Below the pieces are notes generated by a model. The model saw only the letters and a program-made list of their open reading frames with translations, searched no databases and was not told the DNA's origin. Of a stretch of DNA of 64,000 bases, positions 7,531 through 15,206 are shown piece after piece. A program made the translations under genes and the position numbers. Where the stretch lies: assembly GCF_027913215.1 (NCBI RefSeq), contig NZ_CP115784.1, positions 1,612,001 to 1,676,000 on the forward strand, read 5' to 3'. This DNA comes from Paracoccus aerodenitrificans. GTDB taxonomy: Bacteria; Pseudomonadota; Alphaproteobacteria; Rhodobacterales; Rhodobacteraceae. Positions within the stretch are counted from its first letter, which is position 1. Each line of letters starts with the position of its first letter.

Positions 7531-8766
7531 ATGCCTGGCGTGTTTTTGTTCGACCTCGATATGACGCTTGTCGACAGCTCGGCCCTTGCCCAGATGCGTC
7601 GCTTCCAGATGTGGGAAAACGTCCGGCAGAATATGCATCTGATCCGGCCGTTCCCCGCGCAGGGCCGCGCGGCCCCGCACGAACTTCCTGGCCTGCTCAA
7701 AGCAGACGGACAGACCGTCGGTATCGTTACCTCATCGCCTGAATGGTATGCGACGGCTGTCCTGCAGCAGTTCCGCATCCCCTACGACGTGCTGGTAAGC
7801 TACGGCGATACCGAAAACCACAAGCCCGATCCGGAACCGATCCAGGAAGCACTGCGGCGTCTCGGCGTGGCCGCTAGCCGAGAGTCGCTCTACATCGGTG
7901 ACGACGTCGGAGACGTTGAGGCCGCATACCATGCCGGATTGTCTTCGGTTGCAGTCCGCTGGGGACCGACCTCGATTTTCGAACTTTCGTCGAGCGCACC
8001 TGACATTTTCATGTCGAAGGCTTCGACGCTGCTGCGCCGTGACCGCATCGGAGGGCGTTGCTACATCGGCGAAGCCCTGACCAGCAAATGGCCATTTCAC
8101 AGTCATTGGGGCTCCATCCTCCATTGTGACGACGAACCCGTCGTCTATGCGCTTGGCCGCTACTTCACCGCTTCTGATCCGCGACACGCGACCAGCTCGT
8201 TGAGCGCGGCGGTGTTGTCGCTGAAAAATGACGACAGCCAAGCGAAAATCCTTGGTGAGTGCGTCGGCCAAGCGGTCGATCTTCTCGACTGGACGCCCGA
8301 TTGCATCGTTCCGGTGCCCATGAAGCCGTCGCACGAGCGCAACCGCTTCAAGGAGGTGCTCGAAAGCGCAGCCGACCACTTCGATGAGGACATCGAGGTC
8401 GAACTCAATGGACTGAAGACCGTCAAGGAGGTCGAAGGCTACAAACAGATGAATGCGCTGGAGCGCGCAGAAGCGATTAAGGGTGCCTTCGACACCGACT
8501 ACACTTGGGGCGGCGCAAAGATCCTGCTGCTCGACGACGTCTACACCACAGGCGAAACGACGAGAGAGTGTGCGCGCATTCTCAACGCCAACGGCGCCGG
8601 AGAGGTTCGGGTGATGGCGATTGCGAAAGATCAGCGCGTCTTTGCCCGCAAGACCTGTCCCGCCTGCGGCAGATCAATGAAGATCCGCGAGAACCATACG
8701 ACGCATGTGAAATTTTGGGGCTGCTCGGGCTATCCCAATCAATGCCAGAACACCGAGGACTTCTAA
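7531..8766 (+). CDS. shosT: HAD hydrolase-phosphoribosyltransferase-zinc ribbon protein, ShosT-type toxin
   Basis: A 411-residue three-part protein. Residues 1-165 are a HAD phosphatase with all four motifs: DLDMTLVDS (Asp8, Asp10), VTSSP, the lysine of HKPDPEP, and YIGDDVGD. Residues 180-365 are a ComF-like phosphoribosyltransferase with the PRPP loop ILLLDDVYTTGETT at about 330. Residues 375-408 form a topoisomerase-type zinc ribbon (CPACG, then FWGCSGYPNQC). All active-site residues look intact. It starts two bases after the DprA-like gene and is surely co-transcribed. In ShosTA the phosphoribosyltransferase is the toxin, probably acting on nucleotide metabolism. The zinc ribbon suggests contact with DNA or RNA. 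Confidence 0.7.
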   Translation: MPGVFLFDLDMTLVDSSALAQMRRFQMWENVRQNMHLIRPFPAQGRAAPHELPGLLKADGQTVGIVTSSPEWYATAVLQQFRIPYDVLVSYGDTENHKPDPEPIQEALRRLGVAASRESLYIGDDVGDVEAAYHAGLSSVAVRWGPTSIFELSSSAPDIFMSKASTLLRRDRIGGRCYIGEALTSKWPFHSHWGSILHCDDEPVVYALGRYFTASDPRHATSSLSAAVLSLKNDDSQAKILGECVGQAVDLLDWTPDCIVPVPMKPSHERNRFKEVLESAADHFDEDIEVELNGLKTVKEVEGYKQMNALERAEAIKGAFDTDYTWGGAKILLLDDVYTTGETTRECARILNANGAGEVRVMAIAKDQRVFARKTCPACGRSMKIRENHTTHVKFWGCSGYPNQCQNTEDF

Positions 8767-8781
8767 TCCGGCAGGCCCTTA

Positions 8782-9036
8782 ATGCTCGATACAAGAACGC
8801 GGACCTACTACGTAGCATTCAACATCATTGATCGGGACCCGAACAGCGAGGCCGAAAGGCATCGAATTCCTAAGCGCCTTCAGTTCCAATGGCCCATGGT
8901 GACACCTTTGGCATCCTTCACCGATTCGGAATTACTACTATCTAGCTTGTCCAAACGTGCAAACTCCGCACGCGAGGAGACCGTGCGGAAACATGGATCG
9001 CTGACCATAGGCTACTTTTGCGATAGTGATCGGTAG
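8782..9036 (+). CDS. small hypothetical protein (84 aa), possible third gene of the ShosTA-like operon
   Basis: An 84-residue ORF starting 15 bases after the phosphoribosyltransferase gene and in the same direction, beginning MLDTRTRTYYVAFNIID. AGGC lies about nine bases before the ATG, a weak ribosome site. Its last 25 bases overlap, tail to tail, the end of the SMC-like gene. The composition (YYVAFNIIDRDP, then SLTIGYFCDSDR) reads like a real small alpha/beta protein rather than a shadow, but I recognise no family. Confidence 0.4.
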   Translation: MLDTRTRTYYVAFNIIDRDPNSEAERHRIPKRLQFQWPMVTPLASFTDSELLLSSLSKRANSAREETVRKHGSLTIGYFCDSDR

Positions 9037-11789
9037 AAGATTTTAGGCTTGGTTGGGTCAGGCTGATGCATGAAGCAATCTTGCAGCGCATCAATTGCTG
9101 ACATTACGGTCTGAAGGGCTACGGCTGAGTAAGCACCGGTGCTGCCTGTCGCCCAGTGGGAAATGAAGTTGCTCGAAATTGTCATTCCGCGCTGCTCAAG
9201 CGCGGTCTCTTGGGCGGAGTCGAGCACGAGATCGCCTGCTTTCTTGTGAAGTTTGACAGCGTCTTGGATCGCGGAGAGGAGTCGCCCTACCATCTTCTGG
9301 TCGTCATTATACGCCACGTCAAATGGCACCGGTATCTTGCAGCGGGTGATGATATTGCCGAGTTGATATTCAAGATATTGCCGGATGAATGGCGCCGCGT
9401 CCGCTGCCCGGCCTTGGTTAAGTAGGTCGTTGGTGCCGTCTCGGACTTTGTTGATTGCCCCCGATTGAGGCAGCACCGCCATCTGCGGCGTGCCCTCGAG
9501 TCGCTGGTGCTGCCATTCCGTGCTGCCGTTGTGAGCGTTGAACAGCTTCTCCAGCATCGTGTCATGGCTCAAAAGGATGATCTGTGGACCATCGGCGACC
9601 CGCGGACGGGCGAATTGAAGGCGAATGACGTCGACAAGATTGAGCTGATGCCCCGCGTCCAAGCTGGAAGTAACATCATCGAGGATCATGAATTTAGGGG
9701 CTCCGCCGTAGAGGGATGCGGCAGCCAAATAGACCGACACAGCAAAGCCGTTCCGGAAGCTTTCCGACAGCAGCGCCTGGGCCGAGACATCCTGTAGTGA
9801 CCAGAAGGCAGAAAGACTGATGGCCAGTTCTTCCGTTCCCGCACGTTTAGCCAAAGCAGGCACGACGGACTGCCCCATGATCGCTTTGAACAGGTCCCGG
9901 CAAACCGGCAGGACTTTTTCCAGCCGTTGGGTGGCCATGGCGCTCTCGGCGACTGCGAAAGCATCGTTGGCCCCATCCACAAATGTCTTGAGCCGGGCGA
10001 TCCTGGCTTCCTGGGCGTCAGCGGCGGCTCTGACCATTTCCTGGTCAGCCGCGTCTCGCCAAGCTGTCTGCAAGCGTCGCGCAGTCTCGACGGCGGTGGT
10101 CGCGGCGACCAAGGACGGCGGCAGCACCTTGGCTAGCTCGTCCGCCTCCGTCTGAGCTTCACCAATCAGGGTCTTGAGACGCGTGGCGAGCGTTATGCGA
10201 AGGCCGGATAAGGACGCAAGCTCGGCCGCCGAAAGTTCACCCTTCGCGCCTTTGGCGCATAGCTGCTTCGCTTGAGCAGCGTCGGCCTCCTCAAGGTGGG
10301 CAGAGAACAGCGATCCTAGGTCGGACCAACCGTTCGTCGCCCAAGCAGTCATGGCCGCCTGGGTCTCCTCGTCCACCTTCTCGTATTCTGCGATCCGGGT
10401 CCGGACCAGGTCCAGAACCGCGCCATCGCCGGGCCGTTCACAGGCAGGGCAGATGTCCGGGTTGGCCCATGACCCGCTGGTCAGCACTTTCTCAGTCACC
10501 CGGTAGAGTTCGTTGAGAAGATCGCCCGAGGTCTGAGCCACGGCGGCGTCCCGTCGGCTCGTGATATCCGCTAGCGCCCCGACGTCCTCTTCCGATGGCC
10601 CCTTGCCAGCCGCCGTGGTGAAGTCGGAAACCTTGCGAACAAGCTCGCCGTGGCGTGTTTTCTTTTCGCCACCTTCCTCCGAGACGATCGTATTTATGCA
10701 GGCATCAAGGTCGATCTCGCCAAAGGCCTTTCCATCGCAATGCTGCGCTAAGGCGGGAATGCTCTGAAGTGCGCCGTGGCAGGCGGACTCAATTTCCGGC
10801 TGCAAAGCTGCCGGCTCCAGCGGCTTTTTTATCAGTGCCTCGTAGTCGGCTGCAATGCGGGGAGCCAAGTCGCGGATCGCCTTGGCAGCGGCATCCCGAC
10901 GCGCCAGAACCGCTGACCGATCAAAGTGATTATTGAAGGATCTGGTGTTGGCCAAGGTGTCTAGCGCGCCGCGCAGTGCCGAGTAGCGGGATAGTCCCAG
11001 CAGGCCGGCGAAGTTCCGGCCGCGTGATAGCGACGTGTCGTCTATGAAGCGCTGGAAGGTTGTACCATCGAGCAAGACGAACTCGCGATGAAGTGTCTTC
11101 AGCAGGGCTTCGCCATCGGCTCCGTTCGTCGCATTGACGGTCCTCGCGCCGGCGGAGTCTAAGGTGACGGTGACTGTCGTCGACGGAGATCCGTCGGTAG
11201 GCTTTAGGGTGAGAGCGATCGTCCCAACGCCGCCTGTGTGAAATCGATTCAGATAATAGTCGCGCCCCTTTTCAGCGGCGGCCAGATTATCGAGTTTGGG
11301 GATGGATTTTCGGAGGGCAAAGGTAAGGGCGTCGAAGATCGAGCTCTTGCCAACTCCGTTTGGTGCGGAAATCGAGCTTACCGCGTCCGGCTTGAACTTC
11401 AGGACGAGTGGTGCGCCTTGGTTGTTAACCCCGCGAAAGCCTTCGATCTCAAGCTGCTCAAGAAACCAGCCGATCGGCGGCGCGACGGGTACTGACGGAG
11501 GCGGAGATGTCTCCCCTTCAACTGCTGGAGAGACGCTCGTCTCGTCAGCCGACAATGTGTCCGCAGCGGCAAAGGCCGCCGCTTCAACCTCAGCCGATAG
11601 CAGGGCGGCCATGAGGATGTCCAAGATCTCCTCACGCTTCATCGCAGTCTCGGACAGGTCGGTAAGCACGGGTGTCAGAGCTGCGGCCAGATCATCGTCG
11701 AGCCCGGTTAGATAGGCGGCAAAGACTTCTAAGTTCGCCTCAATTTGCGCGGTGTCTTGGAAAGCTAGCGTTGGTTTGATCTTGGCCAT
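9012..11789 (-). CDS. SMC/RecF-like AAA ATPase with zinc hook
   Basis: A 925-residue protein. Residues 1-105 are an unusual alanine- and acid-rich N-terminal extension. The ATPase head starts around 108 with Walker A APNGVGKSS (142-150). A coiled-coil region carries the zinc-hook CPAC at about residue 446. Walker B FMILDDVTSSLD lies near 700 and the switch histidine LLSHD near 742. About 170 further residues follow, beyond what a RecF/SMC protein needs, and may be an effector or partner-binding region. Such ATPases are DNA-end or structure sensors in several defence systems, but no obvious partner (nuclease, protease) lies beside it apart from the convergent ShosTA-like genes. The ATG at 11789 has only a G-rich upstream tract. 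Confidence 0.75.
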   Translation of the reverse strand: MAKIKPTLAFQDTAQIEANLEVFAAYLTGLDDDLAAALTPVLTDLSETAMKREEILDILMAALLSAEVEAAAFAAADTLSADETSVSPAVEGETSPPPSVPVAPPIGWFLEQLEIEGFRGVNNQGAPLVLKFKPDAVSSISAPNGVGKSSIFDALTFALRKSIPKLDNLAAAEKGRDYYLNRFHTGGVGTIALTLKPTDGSPSTTVTVTLDSAGARTVNATNGADGEALLKTLHREFVLLDGTTFQRFIDDTSLSRGRNFAGLLGLSRYSALRGALDTLANTRSFNNHFDRSAVLARRDAAAKAIRDLAPRIAADYEALIKKPLEPAALQPEIESACHGALQSIPALAQHCDGKAFGEIDLDACINTIVSEEGGEKKTRHGELVRKVSDFTTAAGKGPSEEDVGALADITSRRDAAVAQTSGDLLNELYRVTEKVLTSGSWANPDICPACERPGDGAVLDLVRTRIAEYEKVDEETQAAMTAWATNGWSDLGSLFSAHLEEADAAQAKQLCAKGAKGELSAAELASLSGLRITLATRLKTLIGEAQTEADELAKVLPPSLVAATTAVETARRLQTAWRDAADQEMVRAAADAQEARIARLKTFVDGANDAFAVAESAMATQRLEKVLPVCRDLFKAIMGQSVVPALAKRAGTEELAISLSAFWSLQDVSAQALLSESFRNGFAVSVYLAAASLYGGAPKFMILDDVTSSLDAGHQLNLVDVIRLQFARPRVADGPQIILLSHDTMLEKLFNAHNGSTEWQHQRLEGTPQMAVLPQSGAINKVRDGTNDLLNQGRAADAAPFIRQYLEYQLGNIITRCKIPVPFDVAYNDDQKMVGRLLSAIQDAVKLHKKAGDLVLDSAQETALEQRGMTISSNFISHWATGSTGAYSAVALQTVMSAIDALQDCFMHQPDPTKPKIFYRSLSQK

Positions 11790-12021
11790 GATGAACGGTC
11801 CCCCCCCATAGCCTTCTACTGCGACCGGCGGGAAGCGTCACTGTTGTTTGTAAATATTCGCGCCGAAATATTGCCAGTGACGGATCTACGGCTTTTAAGC
11901 TGGCACCAATCGATCGGCGGTGAATGCAGTGGTGTGCACAGCATCGTCGAGGGGGCACACGCTAGCGTCCCGGCAGCCGAACAGGTGTAAGCTATCTCCG
12001 CGGGCGCTTTGCACCTAATTT
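11790..12021. other. intergenic stretch, no gene seen
   Basis: No supported ORF. A run of eight C lies near 11801 just before the SMC-like gene, and the rest is mixed sequence that probably holds that gene's promoter. It ends at the first direct repeat. Confidence 0.5.
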
Positions 12022-12083
12022 GGTGGGTTATAGAGGGCTATGGAGTAGATATAGTTCTCATCGCTATCCCGCATGGCCCGCCA
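12022..12083 (+). repeat. 62-bp direct repeat, left copy (possible attachment site)
   Basis: This matches 26263-26324 in the same orientation at 53 of 62 positions by eye. The best-conserved parts are TATAGAGGG, TATGGAGTAG and CGCATGGCCCGCCA. The two copies enclose exactly the CBASS and type I restriction genes. A short inverted relative of the core (ATAGCCCTCTATGGC) lies at 12168-12182. Direct repeats around a gene cassette are the usual mark of site-specific integration. Confidence 0.7.
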
Positions 12084-12426
12084 AACACCGCCGATTGCGC
12101 GATATTGCCGCCCATAGCCGCCGATCACCGCACAAGAATTTTCAGGTTTGCGGAAGTTGCCCCGCCGATAGCCCTCTATGGCACGATAAAAGGCAGGTTC
12201 TCACATTCCCACCGTGTGAGAACCTCTCACAGCAATCGCAGCCGATTGTCCGATAATATCCGCATATACGCACGGGCGTTCCACTATGCCTCCTCTGGAG
12301 GCAGCCCCAGGGCTCTCAAGCGTTTGCTCTGTCCAGGTAAGAATAAAGAAAGAGGCTGATTTTGCTCATGCCATCCTTTGTTCAAACCGATGCTTGCGAT
12401 TATCGGTACAGCCGATCGGATTCTTG
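12084..12426. other. intergenic stretch with inverted repeats, no gene seen
   Basis: No gene is supported here. It contains the inverted partial copy of the 62-bp repeat (about 12168-12190), the 11-bp inverted repeat at 12195-12225, and a GCCTCC/GGAGGC hairpin near 12289. It separates the left repeat from the end of the CD-NTase gene. Confidence 0.5.
12195..12225. repeat. perfect 11-bp inverted repeat with 9-bp spacer
   Basis: AGGTTCTCACA (12195-12205) and TGTGAGAACCT (12215-12225) are exact reverse complements, with the spacer TTCCCACCG. CTCTCAC follows directly as a further partial half-site. There is no T-run, so it is not a terminator. The geometry resembles a tyrosine-recombinase core site or a dimeric repressor operator. 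Confidence 0.55.
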
Positions 12427-13815
12427 CTACCTTCTGCCGCGAAGGCGGACGTAGTCGGGCCTGGTGCCCGGGTTCCGGCGGGGCATGGTGATGCCCGCGA
12501 TAGTGACAGGCACGCGTCGCATGGCGACGGTCTGGCTGCCGACCTTCACGACGCAGTCCATGTAGTGGGTGCCGCGGTAGGCCGAGCGTTCATTGGCCGT
12601 GAGGCCGAGCCCGGCAAAATGGCCAAGATCGTTCGTGTTCTCAGCCTCGCCGCCCTCATTGCGCACCATCCATGCGACGGAGTTGTTCGCCGGAAGCTGT
12701 CCCGGGTTCACGACCTCGAAATAGATGTCACAGTCTTTCGGTATCGGTCCGATCCGGTTCATGTCAGTGAACCGCCCGCCCTGCGGGTTGTTGCGAGAAA
12801 CCGCCGTAACCCTGATCTCGGGCATCACCGACCTTACCGGCAGCCACCTTGCCATTTCGACCAGCGCCCGCTGCCCCTCCGGCATCGGAAACAGATGCTC
12901 GAACGCCTCCTGCCAGATGTCGGCTGCGGCGAAGTCGGTTTCCGCCTCGCAGGCGCGGCTGGCAACGTCCAGCAGGTCAGATAGCGCACGGGTGAAGACT
13001 TGCATCTGCTGCGAGGACATCCGGACCAGGTTTTCATCAGGATCAACGGGATTAGGTACTTGCCAATCGTCCTCAAGGCGCTCGGTGATATGTTCGACGA
13101 GATCGCGCATAGCTTCATCATCGGCCAGAAGTTGGCCCAAGTCCCGTGCCGCTTCCGCAATCAGGACGGTTAGAAGGATTGACGAAGGCCGATCGGTTTC
13201 AGCGAATTTGAGGGCGACCCATGCCTTTAGATATCTGATCTGGCGTCGCACTTTGGCGCGCTCGATGTCATCGAACGAGTCGCGGAACCAGATATAGATG
13301 GCCTTCGGATCGCTGTCTTCCCAGCCATCGCGGGTCGCAAGCGACCGCGTGTCCAAATCAGGTTCAAGATGATATGCAGGCACGTCGATATGGAAGTCGC
13401 CCTTGAACCGGATGCGCTCGCACCGGGACTTGGAAGGGGCGACCTCCAGAACGTCGTCCGGATTGTCCGCGGCATAGGCGACAAGACTGTCCCTGACGAA
13501 ACCCTTCAGCGTTTGGGGATCGTGGTCTCCGTCGTCGCGCGAACCCTTCCACACATAATAGATGCCGAGGTCGATATCGAACTCTTCGCCAAGTCGGACA
13601 GGGCGCGTCTGCGTTCCGAACTTATATGAACCCTGAAGCCAGGTGCGGATCGAATAGCCGCTCCTTTCGCGCAGGTCGGTCGTGAGGTGATCGGCTAGGG
13701 CGTTCCAGCGTTCCTGCTGTTCCTCGAACTGCTCGCTAGATGGCGTAATCCGCCGATGCAGCGTCTGCTTCTCCTTGTCGTTCGAGCTGTAAAAAAGTGA
13801 TGATGCGGAACCCAT
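12427..13815 (-). CDS. CBASS CD-NTase (cyclic oligonucleotide synthase) with AGS-C sensor domain
   Basis: A 462-residue protein. The nucleotidyltransferase core has GS at 62-63 (QGSYKFGTQT), the metal-binding pair in EFDIDLG (Asp80, Asp82) and a third acidic residue in FHIDVPAY (about Asp144). Residues 325-440 (PEIRVTAV onward, with IYFEVVNPG and GLTANERSAYRGTHYMDC) match the AGS-C sensor domain attached to some CD-NTases. On phage infection such enzymes make a cyclic nucleotide that activates the neighbouring effector. It starts four bases after the patatin gene and is the last gene of the operon. The CD-NTase clade and its product cannot be told from this reading. Confidence 0.85.
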   Translation of the reverse strand: MGSASSLFYSSNDKEKQTLHRRITPSSEQFEEQQERWNALADHLTTDLRERSGYSIRTWLQGSYKFGTQTRPVRLGEEFDIDLGIYYVWKGSRDDGDHDPQTLKGFVRDSLVAYAADNPDDVLEVAPSKSRCERIRFKGDFHIDVPAYHLEPDLDTRSLATRDGWEDSDPKAIYIWFRDSFDDIERAKVRRQIRYLKAWVALKFAETDRPSSILLTVLIAEAARDLGQLLADDEAMRDLVEHITERLEDDWQVPNPVDPDENLVRMSSQQMQVFTRALSDLLDVASRACEAETDFAAADIWQEAFEHLFPMPEGQRALVEMARWLPVRSVMPEIRVTAVSRNNPQGGRFTDMNRIGPIPKDCDIYFEVVNPGQLPANNSVAWMVRNEGGEAENTNDLGHFAGLGLTANERSAYRGTHYMDCVVKVGSQTVAMRRVPVTIAGITMPRRNPGTRPDYVRLRGRR

Positions 13816-13819
13816 AAAA

Positions 13820-14833
13820 TCATCCCTTCAATGTATCGAGATTGTAGAAAGCAGGCGCTGGGGCTTGCCCTGACATTATTTCCTTCAGGAGAGGTGCGTT
13901 AAGCGCGGTCTGGACAGTGGCTTGCGCCAGACCCTTGATGGTTTTCTGGGCATCAGACGTTGCCACGTCGAGCGCCAGATGGCGCTCCTGTTCTTTCGAC
14001 TGCACCGCGTCAAGCCGCAGGTAGCGCTCGCCCAAACGGTGTCTCATCATAAAGTCGACGGAATGTTGCTGCGCAGCGATGATGACGCTGACAAGCCGCT
14101 GCTCGCGCATCCACCCGAAGGCGCCAAGCTCTCGGCCGTGCGCATGGGCAAAAGAAAACTGCGCGGTAGTCGTGCCGATACTCAGCAGCCGAACTTGGCC
14201 AGCCGGTCTCTGAAAGAAATGCTCGGCCTCATGTACGGCGAGCAAGTCGGGAGAGTTCGCGTAGAGCCCGCCGTCGGTGAACAGCGCGTCCCCGACTTCG
14301 GCGATAGGAAAGTAGGTGGGTGCCGCAGCGGTCGCCAAGGCGACATCGACGGCCTTCAGGTGCAGATCCCTGCGGAAATCCTCGTGATGCGGGGTCTTGA
14401 ACATCTGCGGCCCGCCCTTAGTCAGGTTGACGGCCGGGACAATGACTGGATGTTTCAAATGACCAATGAGCGTATCGGCGCCCACAATACGGACGATGGT
14501 GTTCCTCAGGGCATCGGGTCGGTATTTCGGCTTCCACCAATAGCGGCACAGGTCAACAAGCGAGCCGGCAAAACCTTGCGGCGCCGGACGGTCGGAAAAG
14601 ATCGTCGTGCCGTCGTCCTCGAACGCTTTTTTGATGTCTTGGGCGGGTACTTCATTCGCCAGACCTAAGGCGATAATTCCGCCGACCGATGTGCCAGCGA
14701 TCAGGTCAAAATGGCGGGCGATAGGGGCACCGTAGCTCTCTTCGAGTGCTGCGAGGACCGACGCCGTGTAAAGACCGAGGTAGCCGCCGCCGCTCAAGGA
14801 GAGGATCGTGAAGCGATCAGTTTGCGCGCTCAT
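13820..14833 (-). CDS. capV: CapV-like patatin phospholipase, CBASS effector
   Basis: A 337-residue patatin-like phospholipase with the oxyanion hole SGGGYLGL (residues 14-21), the nucleophile elbow GTSVG (Ser49) and the catalytic Asp in TDGGLYANSP (Asp187). All catalytic features are present. In CBASS, CapV is switched on by the cyclic nucleotide made by the CD-NTase and degrades the inner membrane, killing the infected cell. The gene lies four bases before the CD-NTase and 29 bases after the small first gene, all leftward. No Cap2/Cap3 ancillary genes are present, so this is the minimal synthase-effector form. Confidence 0.88.
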   Translation of the reverse strand: MSAQTDRFTILSLSGGGYLGLYTASVLAALEESYGAPIARHFDLIAGTSVGGIIALGLANEVPAQDIKKAFEDDGTTIFSDRPAPQGFAGSLVDLCRYWWKPKYRPDALRNTIVRIVGADTLIGHLKHPVIVPAVNLTKGGPQMFKTPHHEDFRRDLHLKAVDVALATAAAPTYFPIAEVGDALFTDGGLYANSPDLLAVHEAEHFFQRPAGQVRLLSIGTTTAQFSFAHAHGRELGAFGWMREQRLVSVIIAAQQHSVDFMMRHRLGERYLRLDAVQSKEQERHLALDVATSDAQKTIKGLAQATVQTALNAPLLKEIMSGQAPAPAFYNLDTLKG

Positions 14834-14862
14834 ATCTGTTCTCCCCGTCCGGCGGCCGCTTC

Positions 14863-15105
14863 CTAATGTTTCTTGTCGCGCGGCGGGTTCGGGTCATGGC
14901 CAGGTGCAACCGTATCAGAATCCCGCCAACGGCCGTTGCGCCCTTGAATCCTCACTTCGCCGCCGCCCGCGTTTTCCACGACCTGCTTGGCCGCCCGTTC
15001 GGCATCCGCTTGCCGCTGATGGACGCTACTGGCCCGCTCCGCGCCGGCACCTTTCACGGCCCATCCCTTCGGATGTTTGACCACGTATCGGTCGTTCTTC
15101 GACAT
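14863..15105 (-). CDS. DUF2188-like small protein, first gene of CBASS operon
   Basis: An 80-residue basic protein starting MSKNDRYVVKHPKGWAVKG, the pattern of DUF2188 proteins, with a helical middle (HQRQADAERAAKQVVENAGG) and IQGRNGRW. The start at 15105 is fixed by GGAGAGAG seven bases upstream; a longer frame would run through the promoter. It is the promoter-proximal gene of the operon it shares with CapV and the CD-NTase. DUF2188 proteins have no established function. A regulatory or protective role in this CBASS is possible but unproven. Confidence 0.7.
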   Translation of the reverse strand: MSKNDRYVVKHPKGWAVKGAGAERASSVHQRQADAERAAKQVVENAGGGEVRIQGRNGRWRDSDTVAPGHDPNPPRDKKH

Positions 15106-15151
15106 CACTCTCTCCAAATGCGTTGACGGCGATTCCCTCATGAGATAAGAA

Positions 15152-15178
15152 AGTATACGGGCAGCATTTCACTGTCAA
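15152..15178 (-). promoter_or_regulatory. promoter of the CBASS operon
   Basis: On the minus strand TTGACA (15173-15178) is followed after 15 bases by TATACT (15152-15157), or after 17 bases by TACTTT. It is a strong promoter for the leftward three-gene CBASS operon. Strong basal elements fit a gene set held down by a repressor. Confidence 0.6.
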
Positions 15179-15194
15179 TATAGTTACTATACGG
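15179..15194. promoter_or_regulatory. candidate CapW operator
   Basis: TATAGTTACTATA (15179-15191) is a perfect palindrome abutting the -35 of the CBASS promoter. The octamers GTATACGG (15153-15160) and CTATACGG (15187-15194) repeat 34 bases apart, spanning that promoter. The divergent WYL-type regulator begins at 15207, so these are good candidates for its binding sites. Confidence 0.5.
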
Positions 15195-15206
15195 ATCGGA
15201 GCGCGC

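Noticed and set aside
12022..12083. Repeat as part of a tRNA or tmRNA gene
   Set aside because: No cloverleaf arms or CCA-proximal stem could be drawn for either copy.
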